A DNA stretch of 64,000 nucleotides from Rhodamnia argentea (GCF_020921035.1 NC_063156.1:992001-1056000); one strand, 5' to 3'; positions 33,811 to 46,299 are shown, counted from the first letter of the stretch. Notes: generated by a model from the letters alone, not told the origin. Translations and numbers: made by a program.

Positions 33811-35152
33811 ATGAATTGGACAATGATATTCGATTCAAGACATACTTTGTTGGATTTGAAGCAAAGCAAATGAAATTGTGCGGCAAATTTTCTTTTTTTT
33901 TTATTGAAAAAAAATGGCTAAGAAAATGAAGATGTGGCCTGACCAAAAGGCTACAATTTTTCCCGCCAAAATGATTGTGTAGATTGAAATGCCCGCAGCA
34001 ACCATGTAAATGCGCGGGGTTCATTGGAGATCTAATTGTGTTTTCAAAGGATTGACTTGGACCGAACGTAGATTCCGCGTTAAATGTACATTCCAAAGCC
34101 ACCATATCTTTTATGGGAGTGGGTTCTGTATTTTTCCACCTTTCCGTAGGATTTTGTGTGATTTTCACAATATGATTGGCATGTACAAATAATTCAAACG
34201 AGTATTTCATGTCTTCTGAGTTCACCATTGTGGAGAGACATTGTAAATGTCACAATACCGTAATCTTCACGAGGGATAAATATCATTCCTTGATACGAAA
34301 ATATCAGAAGATAAGCATCATAAAGAGAGAGATATTAAGGGTGAGCATGATTTCGGGGAAAAACCGGATCTGTGGGAACCGGTTCGTCCTAGGTTTTAGG
34401 GCGCTTCGGGTTAAAAAAATGAGGAATCGGTTCCAACGACACCTGGAACCTAGAATAAAAATTATTGTTAGAAAGGCTAGCCCAAAAGCTTAAACTTATA
34501 AGCGAAGGGAGACATATGACCTTTAACTCCACCTCTCACGTGCAAGTTGGATTACGAGCAAAATGCGAAATTTGACTAATGGGAGCAAACGCACATTCGC
34601 AAAGGGATAATACTTGCTTTTATACCATGTTAGAAAGTTCAACCCAAAAGTTTAAACTTCATAGGTGGATAAAGATCACATGAATGTAAAGAGCATATAT
34701 GATCCGTTATCAAGCGATATGAGACAACAAATTCAACAAATTATAAATGATGGTTCACTGTAATTGTTTAATAAACAATACAGGTGGAACCTTGACAAGT
34801 AGGAGAGGTTCCAAATTCCACAAATTTGAAACGGGTTTCGAGGGGTGCTTTCTTCAGACACCATCGAATGATAAGTCATATAGAACGCCTAAGTTTCTTC
34901 TAAATCTGCTTTATATGAGGCGATTGCCACAATAATCGATATAAAGAGATTAAAAAAATGCACACTCGGGATTGATCTTTTTTAAATATGGCTAAGTTTT
35001 GATACTAGAGTAACTAAGTTGAAGATGATCTTTGCCTTGATCGATTTGCCTCGTGAAATCCATTTGAAGTCATCAATTTTTTATTCTACCGTTGTGAGCA
35101 GGAGAATATTTTTTCTTTTGTACAGTCGTCATATCAAGCGACACGAGCACGC
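33811..35152. other. Intergenic with repeat scraps
   Basis: Around 34,330-34,460 there are 'ggtgagcatg' and 'gggaaccggttcg' words like those of the element at 375-1167. 'gttagaaag' followed by 'cccaaaag(c/t)ttaaactt' occurs twice (about 34,467 and 34,630). Frames at 33,785-34,228 (minus) and 34,176-34,493 (plus) look incidental. Confidence 0.4.
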
Positions 35153-35560
35153 CATGTAATTTAAATTATAATCACCTTTCTTCTTGCTTTGCCCTTTTTC
35201 CTTTTGCACGAAAGAAAAGTTACTTGGAATACAGATTCGACTTTGACCATGATAAAATTCTATTGACTGCTCATTCTTTCAAACCACTTACTCATTGAGT
35301 CTATTCACTTTTGACCTCTCAAGACGGATTTGCGTTATTTGAAAAATCGCAAAATAACACGCTATGTTTATTTGCATTATAAACGGTCAAAATTTATTTC
35401 CCACCTAAATAAAGGGGCGAAACATTCTAATTTCACACGCTTTCGGTAACGGAGAAAACCGAAAATAAATAAGTGGATTGCTAACTGAACACGTCAAACT
35501 TTCAAGTGGATTGCATAGTCCTAAATGAATGATTAGGAATACATATTTCTAAAAACAATC
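35153..35560 (+). repeat. Direct repeat flanking a psaB fragment, left copy
   Basis: About 400 bp, similar along most of its length to 35928-36345: both contain 'taaattataatcacc', 'tacttggaatacagattcga' and 'ccacctaaataaaggggcg'. Confidence 0.85.
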
Positions 35561-35722
35561 GCATAGATCACTTACAAAAATAACTGAATTGAAAAATATG
35601 TTCATCGTCCATGAAAACGTTTAGACACTTTTATTGGCTAAATATTTTAAGTGATACAACCAATCATTTTCAAGAAAATAATTTTCAAATTATTCTTTTT
35701 TCGAGGAACAAATAGAACTTAA

Positions 35723-35928
35723 TTCGTGATATTTCATCATGCGATTGCTTTAGGTTTACATAAAACTATATTGATCTTAGTAAAAGGTGCTTTAGATGCA
35801 CATGATTCAAAGTTAATGCCAAATAAAAAGGATTTTGGTTATAGCTTTTCTAGCGATGGTCCGGACGGGTCAGTATTTGTGATATTTCCGCTTAGGACAC
35901 ATTTTAGTTGGCAGTTTTCTATATGTTA
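35723..35928 (+). pseudogene. Plastid psaB fragment (NUPT)
   Basis: The plus strand translates [20 protein letters not shown] then [18 protein letters not shown], an internal part of photosystem I P700 apoprotein A2. Similarity continues after a small deletion through 'tttgtgatatttc' and 'ttggcagttttct' to about 35928. It covers about 70 codons with several substitutions and a frameshift: an old nuclear plastid insertion without function. Confidence 0.92.
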
Positions 35929-36345
35929 ATGTAACCTAAATTATAATCACCGTTCTTCTTGCTTTTCTCTTTTTTTCTTTCGCACGAAAGAAAAGGTACT
36001 TGGAATACAGATTCGACTTTGATCATGATAAAATTCTGTTGACTGCCCGTTCTTTCAAACCACTTACTCATCGAGTCTATTCACTTTTGATCTCCCAAAA
36101 CGGATTTGCGTTATTTGAAAATCGCAAAATAACACGCGATGTTTATTTGCATTATAAACGGTCAAAATTTATTTCCCACCTAAATAAAGGGGCGAAACAT
36201 TCTACTTTCGCACACTTTCAGTAAAGGAGAGAACCGAAAATAAATATGTGGATTGCTAACTGAATATGTCAAACTTCCAAGTGAATTGCTCCGTTTATTT
36301 CGCGGAAAATGAATGATTAGGAATACCTATTCCTGAAAATGCTCG
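35928..36345 (+). repeat. Direct repeat flanking a psaB fragment, right copy
   Basis: Partner of 35153-35560. Its distal end holds a small palindromic MITE (about 36287-36360) with ends 'ctccgtttatttcgcg' and 'cgcgaatcaaacggcgcc', degraded in the left copy. A 74-codon frame at 36000-36224 is open here but broken in the left copy. Confidence 0.85.
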
Positions 36346-36360
36346 CGAATCAAACGGCGC

Positions 36361-37372
36361 CTAAGATTCCACAAATTTTTCCTGAAACGCATGTATTCAA
36401 GAAAGAAATTGGCAACCAAATTCAATGTCTGGGTTTTATCTGACTCGTGATTCTGTTAGGCCAGAAATGACATCGGACCAAATTGTTCGAGTTTCTGGGA
36501 AGAAAAAAAAACCCAACCCAATCCATTGACACCCAAAATTGACATTACTTATTCCCTATGAACCATGTTGATAGTTTAGTACAAACAAAGTTAGAAAACA
36601 AAGGGGGGGAGATTTATCAAATGCACCTTCCTTCTCATGGAGACCTGGAATCTAAAAAATTGAAGCAGAGAGACCCTTACAAAAATGGTGATTAAGCTGA
36701 AGCAGTCGCAGGGCAACTCTCCTTTGGCATGTGATTGGTAGGCGGCATTTGCCGATCGCCCAACTTCGTACATGCCAAACCGAGAGATGCCCTCTGACTA
36801 ATTTAGCTTCTACACGACCTCGAAACTCATCCACGACTTTCCTCTCTCGCAATGTGTTCACCACCTGGAGTTTGAACTTGGGATCTTGAAGGAGGGTCGG
36901 TCGCATTTATATAAGCAAAGGTAGAGAACAAGATGTGCCATCTTGGAAGGGACCTTAGCATATGCTCTTGGATATCCAATTCACATCTTTATACCTCCCT
37001 CCACTTCTTTGTCCTCACAAAAAAAAAGCAACGCTATCCAGATTCTCCCTCCCTCTCTATGTGCTTGTGTGTGGTGTGAAGTGGAAAAAAGCGGCTGCTC
37101 TTGAGATACATATATGGACATGGATAGTTCATTATTAAGTGTGGAGGTGGCCTCATGCAAGCATAAAATCACGTGAAGATATTCCCCCGGTCCGATGTAT
37201 TCATAGCATACGACTTAACGGTCGTGGGCAGAATCATATTAATGGGATAACTCGCGGAACAGAAAGATAGACAGAATAATAGAAATAATGGGCATAAGAA
37301 AATTAACAGGGAATGTCAGAATTCGGATCCTTGCTTTATGCTCTGAAATTATGTATAGACAACTCGTGTTTT
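36361..37372. other. Intergenic, nothing assigned
   Basis: Includes a minus-strand 84-codon frame at 36652-36906 with a TATA-like 'tatataa' just upstream, too close to its ATG to be a standard promoter. I do not recognise the protein. Confidence 0.35.
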
Positions 37373-38310
37373 TGGTTAGGATGCACGTGTTAGTTGTGTT
37401 AAAGAAGTCTCACATTGGAGATTTGATGTGATTAGAGTAGTTAATATATCTAAGTTTGTCCATAACTCATTGGTTAAGCTTTTGAATAAAGGTGTATCCA
37501 ACTAGATATTTTAACAAGTTCGGACTTGGGCTCTCTCTTGATTATCTCATTAGGTGAAGGTATTAGACTTGTACTGTGCACTCCCAAAAAATGATATCAA
37601 AGTCAATAGTTGATTAGTTAGTCTCCAATATATTCCAATGTTTGGTGACTGGCTCACATGTGAGAGAGAGAGAGAGATGGGGGGTGCGGGGGTGCGGGGG
37701 TGGAGGGAAGGGAAGGAGGATGAAATTAGACATTGATGAGAACCTAACACTAGCTCCCTCTTGGCTATTTCATTGGGTGAAGTTATCGGATTTGTACTGC
37801 GCTCTCCCAAAAAATGGTATTAAAGCCAATGGTTGATTAGTTGGTCCCCAATTTGTTCCATCGTTTGGTGACTAGCTCACATGTTAGGGGAGGGATGAAG
37901 TTGGACATTGATGAGATTCAAGGTCGAGATATCTTGATACTGAATGATATTTGGATTAAGAAGAGCAGACCTAACACTAAGCTCACACGTGAGGTGAGGG
38001 ATGAAGTTGGACATTGATGAGATTCAAGGTCGAGATATCTTGATACAAATGATACTTGGATTAAGAAGAGAAGAGCGGACCTAACGCCGAGCTCAAACGT
38101 GAGGGGAGAGATTGTTAGGATGCATCTATGAGTTGTGTTAGAAAAGTCCCACATCACACAATTAGTATAGTGTGAAACGGTTAATATACCAAGTTAGCTC
38201 ATAACTAGTTGGCTTAATTTTTTGAGTAAAGGTGGGCTCAATTGTATATGTTGATGGGCTCGGATTTGGACTTCTTCTTGAGGCAAATATATCGAATTTA
38301 TGTTGCAAGC
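37373..38310. repeat. Complex of direct repeats
   Basis: Blocks starting 'ggatgca(c/t)...agttgtgtta(a/g)a(a/g)aagtc(t/c)cacat' at 37380 and 38120 recur, as do 'tggttgattagttggtc' type blocks at about 37,610 and 37,832. Two tandem units of 107-110 bp run from 37,873 to about 38,100, each with 'gatgaagttggacattgatg' and 'gtcgagatatcttgatac'. The block words resemble ends of retroelement derivatives. Confidence 0.75.
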
Positions 38311-39330
38311 TCCCAGCATTTTTCAAAAAATGTAAGCGATGTGTTTATAGCACATGAGCGGGGGACTTTTCATTTTTATTTTTTGTTAGTTTTCTGAAAC
38401 GCTACTATTAATCCCCACGAAAAATAGAATCAGGTGGAAGTTCGGTATCAAAATCGTCAAATGACAAATTGGGCTGAGTTAATTACCGACTCTCCAGCAA
38501 GTTGTCAATCTCGGGATATAATCTGATCAGCCCGAGTCAAGTGGGCCCTGTAATGTAATGGGCCCGCCTTTCAAAATCAAACGAGCCCAAAATGACAATC
38601 GACATTGATTGCCACGTGCCCAACGTACAGAGGGGTCGGGCCATTTATTAGTTCTTCGGCACGTACTATCCACCATCTCCACCTTACTTAATGTAAGATT
38701 ATGACAAAATGAGGCGATTACTCATAAATCTCTTAATCACGATAGAGATGCCTCGTCGTCGACCATCGCGCCGGAGTAGCTGGACTTACCACGATGTATA
38801 TATAAATTTTTCATCACATACGTCTTCATGGCATCGTACACGAATCCATCCATCGTGATAAATTACGTAAGATCTACGCAACTCATTTGCGATTAATTTC
38901 GATAAGATTCGTGAGGTGGTACGAAATAATTAAAACCCGCCATGATATATCTTCCTCCCACTCACTGTTTTCCAATAAAATCCAAATAGACTTCCACTTT
39001 TTAGAAGGTTAAAAAAAGAGAAAGGAGGATAAGAAGAGGGTGATGGATGTGGCCTCGACTTTCTACGTGTATTTACGACCGTCCAAAATTGCTTACCTAA
39101 ATGACATTTAAATGAACGGATGTTAAACGCCAAAATCGCCGCCACAAAAAAGGAAAAAAGAAAAAGAAAAAGAAAAAAATCTTAGCCTTATCGAAACAGT
39201 GCTTCAGCACAATCTTAACCGAAGTGGCGCACGTATTGTGGTTATCCCCCTCTCGTTGGTCGGTTTCATGTGTTTTTTGACGGGGAAAAACGTAAGGATT
39301 TAAATAATTGGATTTGAGAATTCCCCCGAT
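38311..39330. other. Intergenic, nothing assigned
   Basis: No supported gene, RNA or repeat partner. Confidence 0.45.
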
Positions 39331-39974
39331 ATGAAAAAATTACCAAAAAAGTCGTAAATTTTTCAATTGTGCCAATAGAGTCTTAAATATTTTCATATTT
39401 TGTCAATTGAGCCCACCCGGTCAATTTTGATCGAAAATTGCTGATGTGAATGCCGATCGTCCTAGAAGGCATGACTGGAGTTGATGTGTTCATTTTTAAA
39501 TAACAATTCAGTGATTTTTTTAATTTCTTCATAATTTTTTGGTTATTTATTTATTTATTTATTTTTGAGCGAGTGCTAGCGAGGGTTGGCACATCCAACA
39601 TTTGGGCGAGGACGACCCTCGTCTAGGTGAGGTTGGCCCTCACTAATTGTGGTTGTCGAGGGCAGCCTCGCCCTACCCCGAGGGCAACCTTTGTCCATTC
39701 CTCTTTGGTCGTCACCCGAGATCGGCCATTGGCAAAGGGAAAGAACAAAATAGAAAAATAAAACAAAATAAAGAAAGGGAAAAAATTAAAAAAAGTTGTC
39801 CATTCAGCGCCGGTTCGTTACATAGGACATCCTACGTTGATTGGACTACCGATTAAAATTAGCCGGATGAACTTAATTGACAAAATGTGAAAAAATTTTA
39901 GGACTCAATTGGTATGATTAAAAGGTTTATGACCAATTGTAATAGATTTATAATTTTTTTTAAAATAATTTTAC
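39331..39974. mobile_element. Family-A palindromic TIR element with GC-rich core
   Basis: The left end 'aaaaaattaccaaaaaagtc' is complementary to the right end near 39,950-39,974. The core at 39,565-39,735 is rich in 'gcgaggg' words. Confidence 0.8.
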
Positions 39975-40119
39975 CCTCCGATTGCACATGAGATGCATCA
40001 CAGTTTCGTGGTCACGCATTGGCTAGACTACGGCATACCTCATGTTCAAATCCCTACATCTTCTATTCAAAGTAATTTCCAGATGCTTGACTATTACCTT
40101 AAGGGATTTGGGAAAATGA

Positions 40120-40507
40120 TATAAATGGTCCTTAAAATTTTGTACAATGTCCAATGTGGTCCCCGAACTTTAACCTAATGTGCAATGTGATCCTTGAGCT
40201 TTCAATTTTTTTTTAATATAGTCTCCGAATTTTTGAAATATGTTCAACTTAGTTCCTAAACTATAAAAAAATGTTCAATGTCATTCATGAACTTGAATTA
40301 ATGGAACGACTGCATTAAACATATTTCTATAATTTAGGGACTAAGTTGAATATGCTTCAAAAGCTCAAAAATCATATTGATCAAATTAATAATTTAGGGA
40401 TAACATTACATATTGGGCTAAACTTCATAAATCATATTAGTTAAATTAAAAGTTCAAAAATCACATTGCATATCGAATCAAAGTTTACGTATCATCTGCG
40501 TCATTAT
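40120..40507. mobile_element. Family-C palindromic element, copy 1
   Basis: The left half has 'caatgtggtccccgaacttt' and 'caacttagttcctaaacta'. The right half has the complementary order ('tagggactaagttgaatatg', 'catattgatcaaatta'). No coding capacity. A second copy is at 49436-49776. Confidence 0.7.
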
Positions 40508-40545
40508 TCCAAAGGATTTCCTTAGGGGTTTCATCCGACTGATCG

Positions 40546-40680
40546 ACAAAGGCGCACGAAGTGAATACCACGTCATTGATGAGCAGGGCGAGGAAGGGAA
40601 GAGGTTTGACTGTCAAAGGCGCACAAAGTGAATAATACGTCATTGATGAGAAGGGCCAGGAGGGGAAGAGGTTGGAAGTC
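40546..40680 (+). repeat. 68-bp tandem duplication
   Basis: 'caaaggcgcac(g/a)aagtgaat' starts at 40546 and again at 40614, with the following 'cgtcattgatgag' and 'ggggaagaggtt' blocks repeated at the same spacing. Confidence 0.85.
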
Positions 40681-40905
40681 CACGTCAGCAGCAGCCCAAA
40701 ATGGGGGCCAAAAATTAGTGGACGAGTATTATTCAATGCATCAAGAACCGCGTTCCCCGTGCTTCAATGGTGCTATGCTTTGCCTACCCGTTGATTTTAA
40801 GAGTGGATAAACAATTTCAATCACGTTACATGTGCGCAAATAGTAAATTGAGTATGAAGAAAGGAGATAATTGTCCGAAATGTCCTAAATCTCTATTGTA
40901 TGGCT

Positions 40906-41107
40906 GGCGGTTCAATCCCGAATCTTTCGATTATGCTAGTTTAGTCTGTCAATATCATAAACCTTTTGAAATTTCGTCAATTGAAAGATTTTAGGATTAA
41001 ATTGGCAAATCGTTAAAAGATTCATGACTGAATTTGCATAATTAAAAGATTTAAGATTGAATTAGACGTTGCGCAATAGGTTTTGGACTTTTTTCAACAA
41101 TTTTTCC
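40906..41107. mobile_element. Family-A TIR element, right half
   Basis: Ends 'aataggttttggacttttttcaacaatttttcc' in parts typical of the family's right terminus; the left half is missing. Confidence 0.65.
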
Positions 41108-42514
41108 TCGGAGAGAGTATTTTATATGTCAATCACGAGGTTAAAATGTTGCGCAATTAACCAATCACATTACAATTGTAAATAGCTTAATGCAATCAAT
41201 ATAGCCCAAAGAATCGGCATGGTTGAGAAACCTAGTCAAAGTGTTATTTTTTCCAATTTTTTTTTGGGGAGAAAGATCCTATTTAATGTAAATAACCATT
41301 TTAAAGAAACTTGAAATCTTTCCTCACTAGAAAAACGACTTAGTTATAATGATCCTCATTTTCTCATCCACGGAGATAAGTGCAATGACGTGGTTTAAAA
41401 TTTTGGCCATTGGGTAATTGGGAGTTTAAGGTTTTATTTTGATTAATTGAGACCTTAAGGATTTTAAAAATCCATAATAAAATCTCGACCGCCCTATCGG
41501 TGGAATTCGGGCGCCGGATATCCGATGTATCCGGTCATTCGTCACGCATGGCGCTTGACGCCCGAATTGCATCGGCGACAAGTTCGAGACCTAATTGAAG
41601 CTTTCCTTTTTAAAGTCTTTTAACCTTTCATTGATCAATTCCCAAAACCTTTAGATCACTGTTTTTCCACTTATCCCTCACCCATGTAAGAAAGCTGAGA
41701 CGATAATCCAAAATGAAAAAAAGATATGGGAGCTACGTAGACATCCAACTAATGAACGGTTCGCAGGCTATAAACAGAAAGAAACAAAGATGGTCGTTTT
41801 CTTGCTTCCCTAGAGGATCAGTCTCTTAAGTAGAAGAAAACCCTAAGACACACAAGATTAAGATTATTACATGTTGATCCAAGATGGTTTAGACACGTCA
41901 CCACATTAGGACAAACATATCTTCGATAATTAATTACATAATTAGCATAATCAAGCCGGTGGAAGTATCCAGTTTCAGCGTATCCTCCTGACGGCTCCTA
42001 AATAAATTGCTCGGGACTAAAGATTCATCTATCTACTCCTTTGGGGCCATCAGCCTACTTAATTAGTCTCAAACTGAAAATTTTTAAGACATATTTCACC
42101 TCTCTTTTTTTTTTTTTTTTTTCAAGGAGAAGAACGCGGGACAGGTGGGAATACATCTGAGGAAAATAAGGAAAAAAGATAAGGGGGACGGTCGCCAACA
42201 TAAACTAGAAAGCTCATCATAAGATGTATAAGTGTCTGATCATTCAAATAGGTGTAACAGTCCCTCTGGATCAATTATTACAAGACAACTATACACTTTT
42301 ATGTACTCACATCATGGAGTTTATCTCCAATTTTTCCTCAGAAACTGATCAAATTCTGGCCTTTCAAGCTACCCACCTCTCATATGCGTTTCTGCATAGG
42401 GCGCGTGTAAGGGGACAAAAGAACACACAAAAAAAGAGAAAAGCTAAGTAAAACCACAAAGTTCAAGAAGAGAAACAGCTGCTTGGGCTCTGTTTTGGGA
42501 GGACATCATGCACG

Positions 42515-42517
<3 letters not shown>
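41108..42517. other. Intergenic, nothing assigned
   Basis: 3' side of the LysM gene. No supported feature apart from short T-rich runs. Confidence 0.45.

Positions 42518-42554
<37 letters not shown>
42518..42554. repeat. (CT)n microsatellite at the LysM stop codon
   Basis: About 18 CT dinucleotides on the plus strand, (GA)n in the sense of the LysM gene. The TGA stop overlaps its edge, so the repeat begins the 3' untranslated region. Confidence 0.95.
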
Positions 42555-42557
<3 letters not shown>

Positions 42558-42966
42558 TCATCAAGAGCTTCCTCGTCTTCTTGGTGGGGGTTATCTTGAT
42601 GACCAAGCCCGGGAAGACATCATCCGGGTCTTGGATATGCGGGTTCCGCTCCACGATGAACGGGTCGCCGCACTTGTCGCTAATGGAGTGGAGGGTCTCT
42701 CCCTCGCCGACCACGTATATCTCGTCGCACGGCCGGACCAAGAGCTGGTTGCCCCTGAGGCTGTACGGCCGGTCGTTGCGATCGCCGGTCCCTATTCCAT
42801 TGGCGTCGCTGCTCTCCCTATCGGAAGCCACCAAGATTAGGGCTATGAGGAAGATGGCGCACAAGGACGAGGCGGAGGCGGCGTCGGCCATGGCTATGGT
42901 GGCTCTGATGGTGCTCTTGTTTGAGGAAGAAGAAGAAGAAGAAGGGGGAGGAGGAGAAATAGCCAT
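42553..42966 (-). CDS. LysM domain-containing small secreted or membrane-anchored protein
   Basis: A 137-residue single-exon gene. One LysM module spans residues about 83-127 (YVVGEGETLHSISDKCGDPF, then NPHIQDPDDVFPGLVIKI), preceded by Cys80 and containing Cys99, the cysteine pair usual in the short plant LysM family of roughly 100-130 residues. LysM modules bind N-acetylglucosamine polymers such as chitin or peptidoglycan. A hydrophobic stretch at 35-47 (LCAIFLIALILVA) could be a signal anchor or, if translation starts at Met26 (MADAASASS), a normal signal peptide. Met26 is attractive because residues 9-15 are a serine run of the kind often seen in leader-like sequence. There is no kinase domain, so it is not a CERK1-type receptor. 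The stop codon abuts a (GA)n tract in the 3' region and a (CCTT)n tract precedes the ATG. Confidence 0.9.
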
Positions 42967-42974
42967 AGTTGTGC

Positions 42975-43007
42975 TAGGAAGGAAGGAAGGAAGGAAGGAA
43001 GGAAGGT
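42975..43007. repeat. (GGAA)n microsatellite in the LysM leader
   Basis: About eight GGAA repeats on the plus strand, reading (CCTT)n on the coding strand. It ends about nine bases before the LysM ATG, so it probably lies in the 5' untranslated region. Confidence 0.9.
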
Positions 43008-43102
43008 TTTGGTATGAGAAAAAGAAGGGGATTTACTGTTTCTTGCTTTTGGATTGTTAAGCTTTTCGTTTAGATAGGAATTAAGGAAGTGGGCATGCCT
43101 AG

Positions 43103-43112
43103 ATATATATAT
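43103..43112 (-). promoter_or_regulatory. TATA-like box of the LysM gene
   Basis: An alternating TATATATAT tract lies about 140 nt upstream of the LysM ATG on the minus strand. If used, it gives a leader of about 110 nt that contains the (CCTT)n repeat. Confidence 0.45.
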
Positions 43113-43119
43113 GCGCGAG

Positions 43120-44822
43120 GGTTTGATGATATTTCATGCATATGATGTTTTGTATTTTTATTTATTTATGCTTTCCTTGAGTGTGCGTGAGAAAGAGTCC
43201 CACCGAGCGCGGCCGTATGCGTTGGGTGGGGGGCGAAAGTTGACCTTGATGACACGGCGACGTTTGCTTTTGGTCATATTGAGTTCAGATTTTACAGATG
43301 TTGTTCCTCTCATGCTAATTATGTGCTCAAATTTTGTTATCTTGGCTTCACACATGGATGGATCAGCTCAACGCTACCGAAATCGCGAGAAGTGGGTCGT
43401 TTTTGGATGTTATGCGATTGGCGTCGAGGAATTAAAAAAAAAAAAAAGACAATGGAACTCTATTTCGCGAAAAAGATTTAAGACTGCACCGGAAAAAAAA
43501 AATGTCAAGATTTAAAGGTCACGAAAATTTGGAAAAAAAAAAATTGCTTAGGCATATTGATGAAGTGAATCTAGACATGTGGGTCGTTTTGATTGGTGAG
43601 GAAGGTGGCTGCTCAAACACGCCCAAATCAAGTTAAAAGAGGATGAATCCGTCACCATCCTATAATTACATCGCTTGGGTTAGGTGAGCAACTTTTTAGG
43701 ACAACTTCCGAATTCCTCCGTCCAAAAAGTTTGTATTTCGAGAAGGACTCCGACCATAATACTACATCAAATGGATTATTATTTTATGTGGTTGTTATAT
43801 GGTGGCGTTGGTCTTCCTTCGCGACGTTTCCGAGCAAAGCTTTCTCATCCGCACCAAGTCATTACTGCTTATCGCGAAAGCAAACCTTTATGTCGTCCCA
43901 AGTCTGGTTGGCCATCTCCTTGGCAGCCCAAGATATGACTTTTCCTCCTTGGTTATAATAATAATTGCACCAGCCAATGAACGAGCAGGATTGAACGGGG
44001 AGTTAGGGGGGCCATGAGGACCTTCCAAGGTAGTTTTTCTTTTCTGCCCTTCTGATTTAACTCGACATTAATATCATGAGAACATCGCGGCGGGGAATGA
44101 ATTACGGTCAATTGAAGAGTTATAATCTCTTGTTTGACATGTCGTCTCGCCGTACAAATTGGAGGGACGCCTGGGACAGGCAGAGGATTCTATCGCTGCG
44201 TTCGATCGTTCTATGAAGTCGTCAACCCTCGTTCTTTCTTCCTTACAAATAGCTTGATCGATAACTATTACACGGCTCAAAAAAATGTTATGATTTGGCG
44301 CACAATGACAACGGAATAGAGCGTAAAAGGAAGAAAGAAAAATAGAAACACAATATTTATCCCGGTTCACTCTTAAATTAAAGCGACATCTAGCAAACAA
44401 TTCTGCTATAATTAGCACATTACTCTTCTTTATTATATCACTCAATTATAAGTGAAAAAAGAATATATATAACAGTAGTTATTCCCGAACCAAAGCCCAA
44501 AATACCAATAAAATACGGACTTAAATTATAAAAGTCCTTTGGCATCCACGAGGCACTGTTTCCTTGAGACCAAAGCAAGGGTGGCTCCTTCAGACCCCTG
44601 CTCTCTCGGTAGGGCCTGAGACCTTTATTCTTTCCCTTCGATGGGGAGTATGAACCATATCCCAACAAAAATGACCTGTAAAATCTCCAATTTGATCAAG
44701 CCAAGACCCCGGGCTTGCAATGACCCAACTACCAACTATTTCTAAACTAACCAATGTACCTGTTCTCTTCCCCTCCTTCCCCCCCAAAATCTTTTATGGG
44801 GTGGCCCTCGTTTAAATTTCAA

Positions 44823-44856
<34 letters not shown>

Positions 44857-46299
44857 GCTATCTAATCTCATGCCAAGAAGATAAATCAAAGGGGACCCCA
44901 GAAGATCGAGCTTTTTCCCCACATCACTAGCTCCTTGGGGAGACCTTGGACTTTGCCTTTGCCTTCTCTCTACGCGTGCCCCACGGGCCAAATTTGGCCA
45001 ATGAGGGACCATCTGACCAAGTCTTCCACTCCCGCGGTGGAGGTCCAAAAGGACATCATTTTCTCCGCCCGCAACTCGAACAGCGATTGGCACACGACAT
45101 CGCTTCTGCGAGGAAGTGCGGTCGGCGTCCGAGACTATATGGTTTGGAGTTGGACAGCATCATTGGACGTCGAGAGGGAGAGAATATGGAAGTCAAACCG
45201 GTCGGAGACGGCAGAGATATTCGACGGTTGTTATCGTTGAAACGTTCATGAGGCCTACCCCGGTTAAGAGAGTCTAGACAAGGTTCGAGCCTTCGAGGGA
45301 AGAGCGTGAGAACCGCACATGTTGTTAATTACCACTTTAATCTGTTTCGAATCTCGTCGTTCTACACAGTTATCGGCAGGATAAGTTAGGAAAGGAACGT
45401 AACCTAAAAGCATTTCAAATCAAACAACCTTCCTGGCGTATAATCTTTTGTAGGCATTTCTCTGGATATGATTAATAGCCTCTAAGGACGAAACGATTAC
45501 TAGTTACTAAGCTACCTTTTGGTTGCATCCTAGCTTCTTATTTCATATAGTCAACCGATATGAACGAGTGCGGCCTCTTCCTCTTTTGACGTTTTTGTCT
45601 CGTTACGAAGAAAGATGAATGGGCGAAAGATTCTCGAGCGCAATTGTAGTCAAGGCTTAAGCATTAGCCGAACAAATTTAATTCCGAGCCCCACAACTAT
45701 TGTGCTAGACCCTTTGATGAATTATGAGAAGGGCATCGTAAGTCAACTTTCGAGGAGCCTCACTAATTATTAATTTATCTATATATCTTATTATTTTTGA
45801 GAACTTTTTGTTTTGGTAAGTAAGGAAGCATCGTCTGTTGCCTTCATCTAGATATTCGGCCCACAGAAGAAAACCTTTCAGATGTTCACCCCCTTTGGCA
45901 TTATGTTAATCTCAAATCATAATCTCTCGAACGAAGAATTTAGTGCTTTTAACTTTAGAATTAGTGAGAGCATAATACACCTTTTGTTCCCCATTAGTTT
46001 TCTCCGTGGTGAAGCGACAGGCAACCCACTTAGCGTCAGTGTCAATATTCTGCACTCTGCTTTTGACTGAACCAACGTTTGTGAGGCTCTGGAAGTTGGA
46101 ACGTATCGATCGGATGCTTGATCAAGAAAATGCAAATCTTCCTCGGATATCATTTTCAAGCTAATTACGTATCTAATGGAAATGAAGCAAAGATTAGAAA
46201 AATCATATGTTTGGGAGTCTGAAATCGCGAGATCTGGCGTGAGCGAGCTGGCGACGGCCCATTCGAGAGCGACCCTCGTTAGGAATAATAATATTGGAA
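43120..46299. other. Intergenic, nothing firmly assigned
   Basis: A (CT)12 tract lies at 44823-44847. The stretch 44,900-45,250 is GC-richer with frames open on both strands, but I see no family signature. The rest shows short frames only. Confidence 0.45.
44823..44847. repeat. (CT)n microsatellite
   Basis: About twelve CT units. Confidence 0.93.

Noticed and set aside
33785..34228. 147-codon minus-strand frame
   Set aside because: Its 3' part lies at the right end of a TIR element, composition is ordinary for AT-rich DNA, and no family signature is visible.
34740..34935. Small plus-strand frame near 'gtttaataaacaatac'
   Set aside because: No conserved features and it overlaps repeat scraps.
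36000..36224. 74-codon frame in the right psaB-flanking repeat
   Set aside because: The equivalent frame is broken in the left copy, and I recognise no protein; kept only as part of the repeat.
37873..38107. Regular repeats resembling a CRISPR-like array
   Set aside because: Only two long units of 107-110 bp, no short repeat/spacer pattern, and the host is a plant.
40900..40930. tRNA-like B-box word 'ggttcaatcc'
   Set aside because: No A box or cloverleaf can be formed around it; it is the start of a family-A half element.
44812..45251. Frames of about 100 codons on both strands in a GC-richer stretch
   Set aside because: No start context, domain or splice pattern could be supported; overlapping frames on both strands suggest base composition only.
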